A stretch of DNA of 64,000 nucleotides from Streptomyces gardneri. Its GTDB lineage: Bacteria; Actinomycetota; Actinomycetes; Streptomycetales; Streptomycetaceae. Below are positions 40,274 through 48,285 of this stretch, in pieces. The position numbers and the translations under genes were made by a program. The stretch lies in the NCBI RefSeq assembly GCF_006539185.1, contig NZ_BJMN01000005.1:124001-188000 (forward strand), written 5' to 3'. Below the pieces are notes generated by a model. That model was not told where the DNA came from, searched no databases, and was given only the letters and a program-made list of their open reading frames with translations. The first letter of the stretch is position 1, and the number at the start of each line of letters is the position of its first letter.

Positions 40274-41827
40274 GTGAGCAGCGAGCACGCAGAGAACGCC
40301 GGTCCCGAGAACGCCGCCAACGCTGACGACGCCGCCGAGTTCGGCGACGCCGCCGAAGCTGCCGCCGACGACATCGCCACCGCCGCCGAAAGTCCCCGCC
40401 CCGGCCCCGCCGTCGAGGCCGCCGATGCCGATGCGGACGCCGACACCGACAGCGGTGCGGACGAGCAGGCCGAGGTCTGGGACGTGGTCGTGGTCGGCGC
40501 CGGCCCGGCCGGCGCGTCCGCGGCCTACGCGGCGGCGGTCGCGGGCCGCCGGGTCCTGCTCCTGGAGAAGTCGGAGCTGCCCCGGTACAAGACCTGTGGC
40601 GGCGGCATCATCGGCCCCTCCCGGGACTCCCTTCCGCCCGGCTTCGAACTGCCCCTCCAGGACCGGGTGAACGCCGTCACCTTCTCCCTCGACGGCCGCT
40701 TCGCCCGCACCCGCCGCTCGCGCCGGATGCTCTTCGGGCTCATCAACCGGCCGGAGTTCGACGCCCAGCTCGTCGAGCACGCGCAGAAGGCGGGCGCCGA
40801 GCTGCGCACCGGCGCCACGGTGAGCCGGGTGGAGCAGCACGGTCCGTCCGTGCCGGACCGGCGGACCGTCGCCGTCGTCCTGGCCGACGGCGAGACCGTC
40901 CTCGCGCGCGCGGTGGTCGGGGCCGACGGCAGCGCCAGCCGCATAGGAGCGCATGTCGGGGTGAAGCTCGGTCAGGTCGACCTGGGCCTGGAGGCGGAGA
41001 TCCCCGTGCCGCCGTCCGTGGCCGAGGACTGGAAGGGTCGCGTCCTCATCGACTGGGGGCCGATGCCCGGCAGTTACGGCTGGGTCTTCCCCAAGGGTGA
41101 CACGCTGACCGTCGGCGTCATCTCGGCGCGCGGCGAGGGCGCCGCCACCAAGCGGTACATGGAGGACTTCGTGGCCCGGCTCGGCCTCGCCGGCTTCGAG
41201 CCCACGATCTCCTCCGGGCACCTGACGCGCTGCCGCACCGACGACTCGCCGCTCTCCCGCGGCCGGGTCCTCGTCTGTGGCGACGCGGCCGGACTCCTGG
41301 AGCCGTGGACGCGCGAGGGCATCTCGTACGCGCTCCGCTCGGGACGGCTCGCGGGGGAGTGGGCGGTCCGGGTCGCCGAGGCGAACGACGCGGTCGACGC
41401 CCGGCGCCAGGCCCTGAACTACGCGTTCGCCATCAAGGCCGGTCTCGGTGTGGAGATGGCGGTCGGACGGCGCATGCTCGCGCTGTTCGAGCGGCGCCCG
41501 GGGCTGCTGCACGCCACGATCACGGGCTTCCGCCCCGCCTGGAACGCCTTCGCGGACATCACCCGTGGCTCCGCCACGCTCGGCGGCATGGTCCGCTCGA
41601 ACGGCTTGGCCCGGCGGGCGCTGGAGATCCTGGACAAGCGGATGGACACCTCCTCCGGCGTCGGCCCCGCCGGCCGGGGCGTCACCGCGCGCGAGCGCGC
41701 GGAGTCCGACGAGACGGAGACCGGGACCGAGCCGGAGACGGGGGCCGTGTCGCCGTCGGGTCCCGGGGCGAACGCGGACGGTCAGGCGACCTCGTCCTCG
41801 GCTTCGGAGGCCGCGGAGCAGGTCTGA
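40274..41827 (+). CDS. Geranylgeranyl-reductase-type FAD-dependent oxidoreductase
   Basis: About 517 residues. An acidic, low-complexity N-terminal ~68 residues precede the FAD-binding VVVVGAGPAGASAAYAA (Gly75, 77, 80), then LPRYKTCGGGI, VGADGSASRIG and the FAD-ribityl region LVCGDAAGLLEPWTREGISYALRSG (given in part), as in geranylgeranyl reductase and related flavoproteins that saturate polyprenyl chains such as menaquinone. The Ser/Thr/Glu-rich tail after residue ~470 is disordered. GTG 40274 is the start. Downstream lies the convergent nitroreductase gene. Confidence 0.9.
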   Translation: MSSEHAENAGPENAANADDAAEFGDAAEAAADDIATAAESPRPGPAVEAADADADADTDSGADEQAEVWDVVVVGAGPAGASAAYAAAVAGRRVLLLEKSELPRYKTCGGGIIGPSRDSLPPGFELPLQDRVNAVTFSLDGRFARTRRSRRMLFGLINRPEFDAQLVEHAQKAGAELRTGATVSRVEQHGPSVPDRRTVAVVLADGETVLARAVVGADGSASRIGAHVGVKLGQVDLGLEAEIPVPPSVAEDWKGRVLIDWGPMPGSYGWVFPKGDTLTVGVISARGEGAATKRYMEDFVARLGLAGFEPTISSGHLTRCRTDDSPLSRGRVLVCGDAAGLLEPWTREGISYALRSGRLAGEWAVRVAEANDAVDARRQALNYAFAIKAGLGVEMAVGRRMLALFERRPGLLHATITGFRPAWNAFADITRGSATLGGMVRSNGLARRALEILDKRMDTSSGVGPAGRGVTARERAESDETETGTEPETGAVSPSGPGANADGQATSSSASEAAEQV

Positions 41828-41900
41828 CGCCTCGACGACAGCAGGGTCGGCGACGCCATGGGCGCCGCCGGCGCGTACGGGCTCCGCTGCCCTGGCCGGT

Positions 41901-42380
41901 TCACACGGCCGGGGCGGCGGGGCCCGTCGTCGTGATGCGGAAGACGGGGTGCTTCGGCGCGATGGCGCGGAGTTCCTCGTCGGAGGAGTCGGGGCCGATG
42001 CCGCCGAAGAAGACGCCGACCTCGGCCTTCCAGCGCTTGAGGTAGGCGCGGAGCAGCGCGGGCTTGTCGTCGTCGGCCAGCTCCACGGCGGTGAAGCCCT
42101 CGGCGTGCTTGCCGAGGAGCAGCTGTCCGCCGCCGGCGGCCCGCATGTTGTGGGTCCACTGGACGTGGCCGCGCGGGGCCACCAGGTACTGGGCGCCGTC
42201 CACCGTCAGGAGGTTGACGGGGGTGCGGCGCCATTCGCCGCTCTTGCGGCCGCGGACCGCGAGGACGCGGGAGCCCCAGACGCTGATGCCGCGACGGGTC
42301 ATCCACGCGACGGCGCGGTTGAGGACGTTGACCGTGAACCAGCCGGGCTTCATGACGTGGGCGGCGGGCTGAGCGGACAT
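41901..42380 (-). CDS. Nitroreductase family deazaflavin-dependent oxidoreductase (DDN-like)
   Basis: About 159 residues, split-barrel fold. LNRAVAWMTRRGISVWGSRVLAVRGRKSGEWRRTPVNLL matches the F420-binding region of DDN-type reductases (read in segments), followed by APRGHVQWTHNMRAAGGG, also typical. Uses F420H2 rather than FMN. ATG 42380 has AGGAGG five bases upstream. It diverges from a TetR regulator across 138 bases holding two GAGCA-TGCTC palindromes, so that regulator probably controls it. Confidence 0.9.
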   Translation of the reverse strand: MSAQPAAHVMKPGWFTVNVLNRAVAWMTRRGISVWGSRVLAVRGRKSGEWRRTPVNLLTVDGAQYLVAPRGHVQWTHNMRAAGGGQLLLGKHAEGFTAVELADDDKPALLRAYLKRWKAEVGVFFGGIGPDSSDEELRAIAPKHPVFRITTTGPAAPAV

Positions 42381-42414
42381 GGGTTCCTCCTGTGGAACGG
42401 TGGGAGCAAAGCGT

Positions 42415-42478
42415 GAGCACTGCTCTCGCTTGTCTCCAGTCTGCACGGAGCGGCGCTCTCATGCAAGAGCAGTGCTCT
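42415..42478. promoter_or_regulatory. Two palindromic operators between nitroreductase and TetR genes
   Basis: GAGCACTGCTC (42415-42425, extending to GAGCACTGCTCTC) and AGAGCAGTGCTCT (42466-42478) are inverted repeats of GAGCA and TGCTC around one base, 51 bp apart centre to centre, both in the divergent intergenic DNA. Confidence 0.8.
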
Positions 42479-42518
42479 CGTTTCGGGGCGGTGCTCTGCA
42501 AGTGGCACACTGCTCCGC

Positions 42519-43214
42519 ATGACAACCGTTAGAGGAGCCCGCGCCCGCGCACGTATCGAGATCACCGCGGCCATCAAGGCCGAGGCCCGTACCCAGCTCG
42601 CCGCCGAAGGCGCCGCCAAACTGTCCTTGCGCGCCGTCGCCCGTGAGCTGGGCATGGTGTCCTCCGCGCTCTACCGGTATTTCCCCAGCCGCGACGACCT
42701 GCTGACCGCCCTCATCGTCGACGCCTACGACGCCGTCGGGGCCGCCGCCGAGAGCGCCGCCCGCGAGACCGCCGGGCAGCCATCGCTGGACCGCTGGACC
42801 GCCGTCTGCCGGGCCGTCCGCGCCTGGGCCGTCGCGCACCCGCACGAGTACGCCCTGATCTATGGTTCCCCCGTCCCCGGCTACACCGCACCCCAGGACA
42901 CCAACGCCCCCGCCGCCCGCGTCGGTCTCGTCCTCGTCGGCATCGCCCGCGAGGCCCATGAGGGCGAGGGCGTCGCCCTCCCCCCGCTCCCGGACGCACT
43001 CCGCCCCGAGGCCGTCCGCATCACCGCGGACATGGCCCCGGACCTCCCCCCGGCGCTCGTCGTCGCACTGGTCGCGGCCTGGTCCCAGCTCTTCGGCACG
43101 ATCTCCTTCGAGGTCTTCGGCCAGTTCCACCGGCTCGTCGAGGACCGCGACGCCTTCTTCGCGACGGCGGCCCGCCGCCTGGGCCAGGACGTGGGGCTCC
43201 TCCCTCGCGGCTGA
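42519..43214 (+). CDS. TetR family transcriptional regulator
   Basis: About 231 residues. The HTH is LSLRAVARELGMVSSALYRYFPSRDDLLTAL (read in parts), followed by a helical C-terminal domain with HPHEYALIYGSPVPGY, a feature of the WHG/TetR_C_13-type ligand domains. Divergent from the nitroreductase gene and likely binds the GAGCA-TGCTC palindromes between them. ATG 42519 has no Shine-Dalgarno; the CACACT twelve bases upstream suggests a leaderless or very short leader. Downstream, the two-component system starts 145 bases on. Confidence 0.9.
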   Translation: MTTVRGARARARIEITAAIKAEARTQLAAEGAAKLSLRAVARELGMVSSALYRYFPSRDDLLTALIVDAYDAVGAAAESAARETAGQPSLDRWTAVCRAVRAWAVAHPHEYALIYGSPVPGYTAPQDTNAPAARVGLVLVGIAREAHEGEGVALPPLPDALRPEAVRITADMAPDLPPALVVALVAAWSQLFGTISFEVFGQFHRLVEDRDAFFATAARRLGQDVGLLPRG

Positions 43215-43358
43215 GCACGCCGAGCTCGTACGCCGACCTCGTACGACGCCCCCCCCCGGACGTGCCCCCCGTACACAGCCCTGTACTCCGGCGGGAGTAC
43301 GGGCGACCACCTCGCCGGGCTGACGTACTCGGGGGCCGGGCGCGGCTAGCGTGGCGGT

Positions 43359-44633
43359 ATGGACGAGGAGCGGACCGCCGGGCGCGGTGTCGGAGGCATC
43401 GGCCGGGCGCCGTGGGGGCCCTCGGGGTGGTGGGCCGGCGAGCGGGACACCGGCGGCGGCCTGCCGTGGCGGTCCACGCTGGTGATCGCCGTGCTCGTCA
43501 TGGCGGGGACCGGGTTCGCCGCGCGGAACCAGCCCGACCGGGAGACGCTCGACGCCCTCGGGCGGGCCCTGCTGCTCCTCGGGGCGGCGGCGCTGGTGCT
43601 GCGTCACCGGTGGCCCGTTCCCGTGGTGTTCGGCGTGGCGGCCGTCACCCTCGCCTATCTGGCGGCCGGTTACCCGTACGGCCCGGTCTTCGTCCTGATC
43701 GCCGTCGCCTGCTTCGCCGCCGTCGTCCAGGGTCACCGGATCGCCGCCGGGTGCGCCCTCGGCCTGTTGTGGGCGGGGCACCTGCTGCTCTCGCACTGGC
43801 TCTACCGGTGGCTGCCCCCGGCCGGCGACGGCCCCGCGCCCTGGGGCCAGGAGCTGCCCGCCGGTGCGTTCGCCGTCGCCGTGCTCGCCGCCTCCGAGCT
43901 CGTACGGGTGCGGCGCGAGCAGTGGGCGCAGCAGCGGGCCGAGCGTGCCGCCGCCGAGCGCCGCCGCGCCGACGAGGAGCGGCTCCGCATCGCCCGCGAA
44001 CTCCACGACGTGCTCGCCCACTCGATCTCCGTGATCAATGTGCAGGCGGGGGTCGGTCTCGCTCTCCTCGACGCCGACCCCGAGCAGGCCCGCACCGCGC
44101 TGACCACCATCAAGGCGGCCAGCAAGGAGGCGCTCGGCGAGGTGCGGCAGGTCCTCGACACGCTCCGTACCCCCGGCGACGCCCCGCGCGCACCGGCCCC
44201 CGGCCTCGCCCGCCTCCCCGAACTCGTCGAGCAGGCCGCCGCCGCGGGCCTGACCGTCACCGTCACGACGAGCGGCCCGCCCGCCGCTGCAGGGAAGGCC
44301 GGGAAAGCCGCCACCGGGAAAGCCGCCGCCCTGCCGCCCGGCGCCGACCTCGCCGCCTTCCGGATCGTGCAGGAGGCGCTCACCAACGTGGTCCGGCACT
44401 CCGGTTCCCGTACCGCCCGGGTGGAGATCGCACACGGCCCCGCCCGCCTAGACCTGCGCGTCGACGACGACGGTCCGGCCACCGGCACCGAGGCGGGCGG
44501 CAGCGGCAACGGACTTGCCGGGATGCGGGAGCGCGCCGCCGCCCTCGGTGGCACGATCGACGCGGGCGTCCGGCCGGACGGTGGCTTCCGCGTCCACGCC
44601 GTCCTTCCGCTCCGCCCCGAGGAGACCCCGTGA
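43359..44633 (+). CDS. Sensor histidine kinase (NarL/DesK family)
   Basis: About 424 residues. N-terminal half has four to six hydrophobic membrane helices (VIAVLVMAGTGFAARN, ALLLLGAAALVLRH, VVFGVAAVTLAYLAAGY and others), then the HisKA_3 dimerisation box LHDVLAHSISVINVQ with phospho-acceptor His216, and the HATPase with RIVQEALTNVVRHS and NGLAGMRERAAALGG. It signals to the response regulator immediately downstream, whose GTG overlaps this stop codon. ATG 43359 is preceded by TAGCGT at 43347-43352, so the mRNA may be leaderless. Input signal unknown. Confidence 0.93.
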   Translation: MDEERTAGRGVGGIGRAPWGPSGWWAGERDTGGGLPWRSTLVIAVLVMAGTGFAARNQPDRETLDALGRALLLLGAAALVLRHRWPVPVVFGVAAVTLAYLAAGYPYGPVFVLIAVACFAAVVQGHRIAAGCALGLLWAGHLLLSHWLYRWLPPAGDGPAPWGQELPAGAFAVAVLAASELVRVRREQWAQQRAERAAAERRRADEERLRIARELHDVLAHSISVINVQAGVGLALLDADPEQARTALTTIKAASKEALGEVRQVLDTLRTPGDAPRAPAPGLARLPELVEQAAAAGLTVTVTTSGPPAAAGKAGKAATGKAAALPPGADLAAFRIVQEALTNVVRHSGSRTARVEIAHGPARLDLRVDDDGPATGTEAGGSGNGLAGMRERAAALGGTIDAGVRPDGGFRVHAVLPLRPEETP

Positions 44634-45295
44634 TCCGTGTCCTGCTCGCCGACGACCAGTCGCTGGTCCGCGCGGGATTCCGGGCGCTGCTCGACGCCCA
44701 GCCGGACATCGAGGTGGCGGGGGAGGCGGCGGACGGCGGCGAGGCCGTCGAGCGGGTGCGGTCGCTGCGCCCCGACGTCGTCCTCATGGACATCCGGATG
44801 CCGGGCGTCGACGGGCTCGACGCGACCCGGCGCATCACGGACGACCCGGACCTCACCGGGGTCCGGGTCGTGATGCTGACCACCTTCGAACTCGACGAGT
44901 ACGTCTTCGAGGCGATCCGCGCCGGCGCCTCCGGCTTCCTGGTGAAGGACACGGAACCGGAGGAGCTGCTGCGGGCGGTGCGGGCCGTCGTCCACGGGGA
45001 CGCGCTGCTCTCCCCTGGTGTGACGCGGCGGCTGATCGAGGAGTTCGCGGCCCGCTCCAAGCCCCCGTCGGTCGCGGCCGGGCTCGGCGCGCTGACCGAA
45101 CGGGAGCGGGAGGTGATGGCCCTCGTGGGGATCGGCCTCTCGAACGAGGAGATCGCCCGCCGACTGGTCGTCAGCCCGCTCACCGCGAAGACCCATGTGA
45201 GCCGCGCGATGGTGAAGCTGGGCGCCCGGGACCGGGCCCAACTCGTCGTCATCGCCTACGAGTCGGGCCTTGTGCGGCCGGGCTGGCTGGGCTGA
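44630..45295 (+). CDS. LuxR/NarL-type response regulator
   Basis: About 221 residues. Receiver domain with Asp54 in LMDIRMPG and acidic LADDQ at the start, Thr in LTTFELDEY and Lys in FLVKDTEP, followed by the LuxR HTH LTEREREVMALVGIGLSNEEIARRL and AKTHVSRAMVKLG. It is the cognate partner of the upstream histidine kinase; the GTG start (44630) overlaps the kinase TGA by 4 bases, with GAGGAG upstream. No adjacent target operon is obvious, although an MFS exporter gene follows in the opposite orientation. Confidence 0.94.
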   Translation: MIRVLLADDQSLVRAGFRALLDAQPDIEVAGEAADGGEAVERVRSLRPDVVLMDIRMPGVDGLDATRRITDDPDLTGVRVVMLTTFELDEYVFEAIRAGASGFLVKDTEPEELLRAVRAVVHGDALLSPGVTRRLIEEFAARSKPPSVAAGLGALTEREREVMALVGIGLSNEEIARRLVVSPLTAKTHVSRAMVKLGARDRAQLVVIAYESGLVRPGWLG

Positions 45296-45317
45296 TCCCG
45301 GGGCGTCGGCGGCAGCC

Positions 45318-46886
45318 TCAGTCGCGTACGGCGACCTTCGCCGTGGAGCCCGTGGAGCCCGTGGAGTCGGTGGAGTCGGTGGAGTCGGCGGTGGAATCAG
45401 CGGTACTCGTCGAGCCGGTTGTGTCCGAAGGCGTCGAGCGTGCCACGACCACCGACTCCGTGGTGCTCGGCCGCTTCCTCCGGAGCCCCGGCAGGGTGAT
45501 CAGGAGTCCGGCCAGCGCGATGACCGTGACCACGGCGAGGCCCGGGCGGAAGCTGTCCAGGGTGGCCTGCGGAGAGGCCGAGGCCTGCCCGTCCGCGGTG
45601 ATGACGGCGGTGATGACGGCGAGGAAGAGCGCGCCGCCCACCTGGATCGAGGTGTTGAGCAGCCCCGAGACCATGCCCTGCTCGCGGTCGTCCACGCCGT
45701 TGGTGGCCTGGATGTTGAGCGAGGGGAAGACCAGGGCGCAGGCGGCGCCGAGGAGCAGCATCGAGGGCAGGATCACGGCCGCGTACTGCGGGGTCAGCGA
45801 GATCCGCAGGAACAGCGCGTACGCGACGACGAGCAGCGTGAAGCCGACGGCGATCACCCGGGGGGTGCCGAAGCGGTCCACGATCCCGCCGATCTTCGTG
45901 GAGGACAGGGCCACGAGCACGCCGGCCGGGAGGAAGGCCAGCGCCGTCTGGAGCGCGGACCAGCCGAGGAGCGACTGCATGTACTGGGTCACGATGAACT
46001 GGAAGGCCACGTACGAGCCGAAGAACGCCGCCGCGCCGAGTTGGGCGCGGACCTGGGAGCCCGAGCGCAGGACGCCGAGCCGGACGAGCGGGCTGGCGCT
46101 CCGTCGTTCCACCAGGACGAAGGTGACGAGGAGTGCGGCGGCCACGAGGAAGGACAGCAGCGTCCGGGCGGAGGTCCAGCCGACCTCGGGTGCCTGGACG
46201 ACGGTGAAGACGAGCAGCAGCATCGCGGCCGTGCCGGTGACGGCGCCCGGCAGGTCGTAGCCGCCGGAGGAGTCCTCGCGGGGGCTGTGCGGGATGAGGC
46301 GGAGCGCGAAGACGAGCGCGATCAGGGCCACGGGGGCGGGCAGGAGCATGGTCCAGCGCCAGCTGAGCTCGGTGAGCAGTCCGGACAGGACCAGGCCCAT
46401 GGAGAAGCCGGTGGCGGCGCAGGTGGTGTAGATCGACAGGGCCCGGTTGCGCTCGGGGCCCTCCTTGAAGGTCGTCGTGATGATCGACAGGCCCGCGGGG
46501 GCGGTGAAGGCCGCGCTGAGGCCCTTGATGAACCGGCTGGCGATCAGGAGCGGGCCTGAGTCGACGAGTCCGCCGAGGAGCGAGGCGAGCGCGAAGACGG
46601 CGAGGGCGATGAGGAAGACGCGCCGGCGGCCGAGGAGGTCGGCCGCGCGACCGCCGAGGAGCAGCAGGCCGCCGTAGCCGAGGATGTAGCCGCTGACGAT
46701 CCACTGGAGCGTGGCGGTGGACAGGCCGAGGTCGGAGGCGATCGAGGGCAGGGCGACGCCGACCATCGAGACGTCGAGGGCGTCGAGGAACATCGCGGCG
46801 CAGAGCACGAGCAGTGTGCCCCAGAGCCGCGGACTCCAGCGTTCCTGCTTGACGGCCGTGGGTGCGGCGGTGAGCGGAGAGGTCAT
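45318..46886 (-). CDS. MFS drug exporter, DHA2/EmrB-QacA family (14 TM)
   Basis: About 522 residues with the fourteen-helix DHA2 layout. The N-terminal motif C region LFLDALDVSMVGVALPSIASDLG and the second motif GYGGLLLLGGRAADLLGRRRVF (read as motif A) are clear, followed by the third antiporter motif region. Probably a proton/drug antiporter. The C-terminal tail after the last helix is a low-complexity Ser/Thr/Asp/Gly repeat (STADSTADSTDSTDSTGST). ATG 46886 is the start; divergent from a MarR regulator with palindromes between them, so the exporter is probably ligand-inducible. Confidence 0.9.
   Translation of the reverse strand: MTSPLTAAPTAVKQERWSPRLWGTLLVLCAAMFLDALDVSMVGVALPSIASDLGLSTATLQWIVSGYILGYGGLLLLGGRAADLLGRRRVFLIALAVFALASLLGGLVDSGPLLIASRFIKGLSAAFTAPAGLSIITTTFKEGPERNRALSIYTTCAATGFSMGLVLSGLLTELSWRWTMLLPAPVALIALVFALRLIPHSPREDSSGGYDLPGAVTGTAAMLLLVFTVVQAPEVGWTSARTLLSFLVAAALLVTFVLVERRSASPLVRLGVLRSGSQVRAQLGAAAFFGSYVAFQFIVTQYMQSLLGWSALQTALAFLPAGVLVALSSTKIGGIVDRFGTPRVIAVGFTLLVVAYALFLRISLTPQYAAVILPSMLLLGAACALVFPSLNIQATNGVDDREQGMVSGLLNTSIQVGGALFLAVITAVITADGQASASPQATLDSFRPGLAVVTVIALAGLLITLPGLRRKRPSTTESVVVARSTPSDTTGSTSTADSTADSTDSTDSTGSTGSTAKVAVRD
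45342..45386 (-). repeat. Five 9-bp repeats encoding the Ser/Thr-rich tail of the MFS exporter
   Basis: CGTGGAGCC, CGTGGAGCC, CGTGGAGTC, GGTGGAGTC, GGTGGAGTC lie head to tail with 9-base spacing and encode STGSTGS-type residues at the protein end. They look like a slippage-derived tail. Confidence 0.8.
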
Positions 46887-46907
46887 GGGCAGCACGGTAC
46901 ATGCGCG

Positions 46908-46927
46908 TGCATTGAATGCAAACGCAT
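46908..46927. promoter_or_regulatory. MarR-type operators in the divergent MFS / MarR intergenic region
   Basis: TGCATTGAATGCA (46908-46920) is a 13-bp palindrome and ATGCAAACGCAT (46916-46927) overlaps it as a second inverted repeat. They sit in the 88-base gap between exporter and MarR. TTGCAC on the minus strand and TAACGT (46962-46967) on the plus strand are candidate promoter elements. Confidence 0.65.
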
Positions 46928-46973
46928 TTAATTCCCGTGCAACAAAGTCGGTCGTTTCTGCTAACGTGCGGGG

Positions 46974-47372
46974 ATGGCAGCGAACCAGTCCGAACGCGCG
47001 CTCGTGGACGAGTGGCGTGACGTCCTCGCCCTGCACGCCCGTACGACCTGCGAGCTCGACCGGGCCCTCCATCCGTACGGGCTCGGCGCCAGCGACTTCG
47101 AGGTCCTCGACGTCCTCGCCGAGGGCGCGGCCGAGGACGGCCCGGGCTCCTGGCGCGTCCAGGAGCTCGCCGGGCGGGTCCACCTCAGTCAGAGCGCGCT
47201 GTCCCGGACGGTCGCGCGCCTGGAGAAGGACGGCCTGGTCCTGCGGGGGATGTGCGCAGAGGACCGGCGCGGTGTCCAGGTGAAGCTCACGGAGAAGGGG
47301 CTCGCGCGCCATGCCGAGGTGCGGCCGCTCCAGCGCGAGGTGCTGATCCGGATGCTGGACCGCAGCTCCTGA
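46974..47372 (+). CDS. MarR family transcriptional regulator
   Basis: About 132 residues. Winged helix: YGLGASDFEVLDVLAEG, VQELAGRVHLSQSALSRTVARLEKDGLV (split) with DRRGVQVKLTEKGLARH as the wing, a typical MarR. Diverges from the MFS exporter and probably represses it through the TGCATTGAATGCA-type palindromes between the two genes. ATG 46974 with an AT-rich leader. The stop codon is immediately duplicated by a 21-bp in-frame repeat, followed by a bidirectional terminator. Confidence 0.9.
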   Translation: MAANQSERALVDEWRDVLALHARTTCELDRALHPYGLGASDFEVLDVLAEGAAEDGPGSWRVQELAGRVHLSQSALSRTVARLEKDGLVLRGMCAEDRRGVQVKLTEKGLARHAEVRPLQREVLIRMLDRSS

Positions 47373-47415
47373 GCGTCGGCCCCTGGCTCCTGAGCGTCGG
47401 CCCCTGGCTCCTGAG
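47365..47415. repeat. 21-bp in-frame tandem repeats across the MarR stop codon
   Basis: The unit GCTCCTGAGCGTCGGCCCCTG is present at 47365-47385 and 47386-47406, then partly at 47407-47415. The period is divisible by three, so three TGA stops lie in the same frame. Confidence 0.85.
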
Positions 47416-47419
47416 TCGA

Positions 47420-47453
47420 GGGCCTGTTCGGCGGATCAGCGCCGAACAGGCCC
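47420..47453. terminator. Bidirectional terminator between MarR and isomerase genes
   Basis: Perfect 14-bp stem, left GGGCCTGTTCGGCG (47420-47433) and right CGCCGAACAGGCCC (47440-47453), 6-base loop. It lies between convergent genes and ends 14 bases before the isomerase stop. Confidence 0.85.
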
Positions 47454-47466
47454 GAGCCCGGCGAGA

Positions 47467-48225
47467 TCAGGTGACCGCCGAGTTCTCCCGCCACAGCCGG
47501 GCGACGGCGTCGTCCCCGGTCAGGGTCACGGCGTCGGCCGGGAGTCGGTTCCACAGGGTCAGGTACAAGCGGTCCGCGGGCCCGGCGAGCTCCACGTCCG
47601 CCGCCCCCCACTCCGTCGCCGCGGCCGGGGTGCCACGCTCCGTCCGGGGCGGCTCGACGGCCGAAAGGCGTACGTTCCAGAGGTCGCCGGTGTCCGTGGC
47701 CCGCACCCGCAGGACCCGCGGCTCCGGCGAGCGCACCCGGCTCTTGTCGCCGCCGTGGAAGCCGCGCAGCAGCTCGTCGATCCCGTCGACGGCCGACGCC
47801 GGGTCGATCGCCCCCGGTCCGCTCGCGAGCGCCGACTCGGCGTCCGCGCGGTGCACGAGCGTCTCGTGCGCCTGCCGCCGCGCCCAGAAGGCGAGCGGCG
47901 AGGGCGCCGGGAGGAAGGTCCAGCACTCCAGCGTCTCCGGCGCCGCGCGCAGGGCGGCGACCAGGCCCTCGTGGCCCTCCTGGTAGTACGCGAGCAACTC
48001 GTCGCCGTCGAGGGCCGGTTCACCGCCGTCCGGGTGGTAGGAGGTGTGACCCTCGACCACGAAGGCCGTGGCCCAGCGGTGCACCGTCGTGGTGTGCCGG
48101 AGGAGGTCCCGGATCCGCCAACCCGGGCAGGTCGGGACCTCCGCGTCCGGCCCTGCCTTGGCCGCCGCCTCGGCGAGCGCCTGCCCGCCCGCCTCCAGCG
48201 CCGTGATGTGTTCTGCGATCCTCAT
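47467..48225 (-). CDS. Maleylpyruvate isomerase family mycothiol-dependent enzyme
   Basis: About 252 residues. N-terminal DinB-like domain with metal ligands from HRWATAFVVEG and HETLVHRADAE, and the opening PTCPGWRIRDLLRH typical of mycothiol-dependent isomerases, plus a C-terminal SCP2-like region (WNRLPADAVTLTGDDAVARLW). Mycothiol is the actinobacterial thiol, consistent with the organism. Substrate unknown; family members handle maleylpyruvate or conjugates. ATG 48225. Convergent with MarR, with a terminator between. Confidence 0.9.
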   Translation of the reverse strand: MRIAEHITALEAGGQALAEAAAKAGPDAEVPTCPGWRIRDLLRHTTTVHRWATAFVVEGHTSYHPDGGEPALDGDELLAYYQEGHEGLVAALRAAPETLECWTFLPAPSPLAFWARRQAHETLVHRADAESALASGPGAIDPASAVDGIDELLRGFHGGDKSRVRSPEPRVLRVRATDTGDLWNVRLSAVEPPRTERGTPAAATEWGAADVELAGPADRLYLTLWNRLPADAVTLTGDDAVARLWRENSAVT

Positions 48226-48285
48226 CGTGCCGCCCCGTTCGTCGTCTCCATGGGCGGATTCTCGCAGGCCGCGTGAGTGCGGCTC

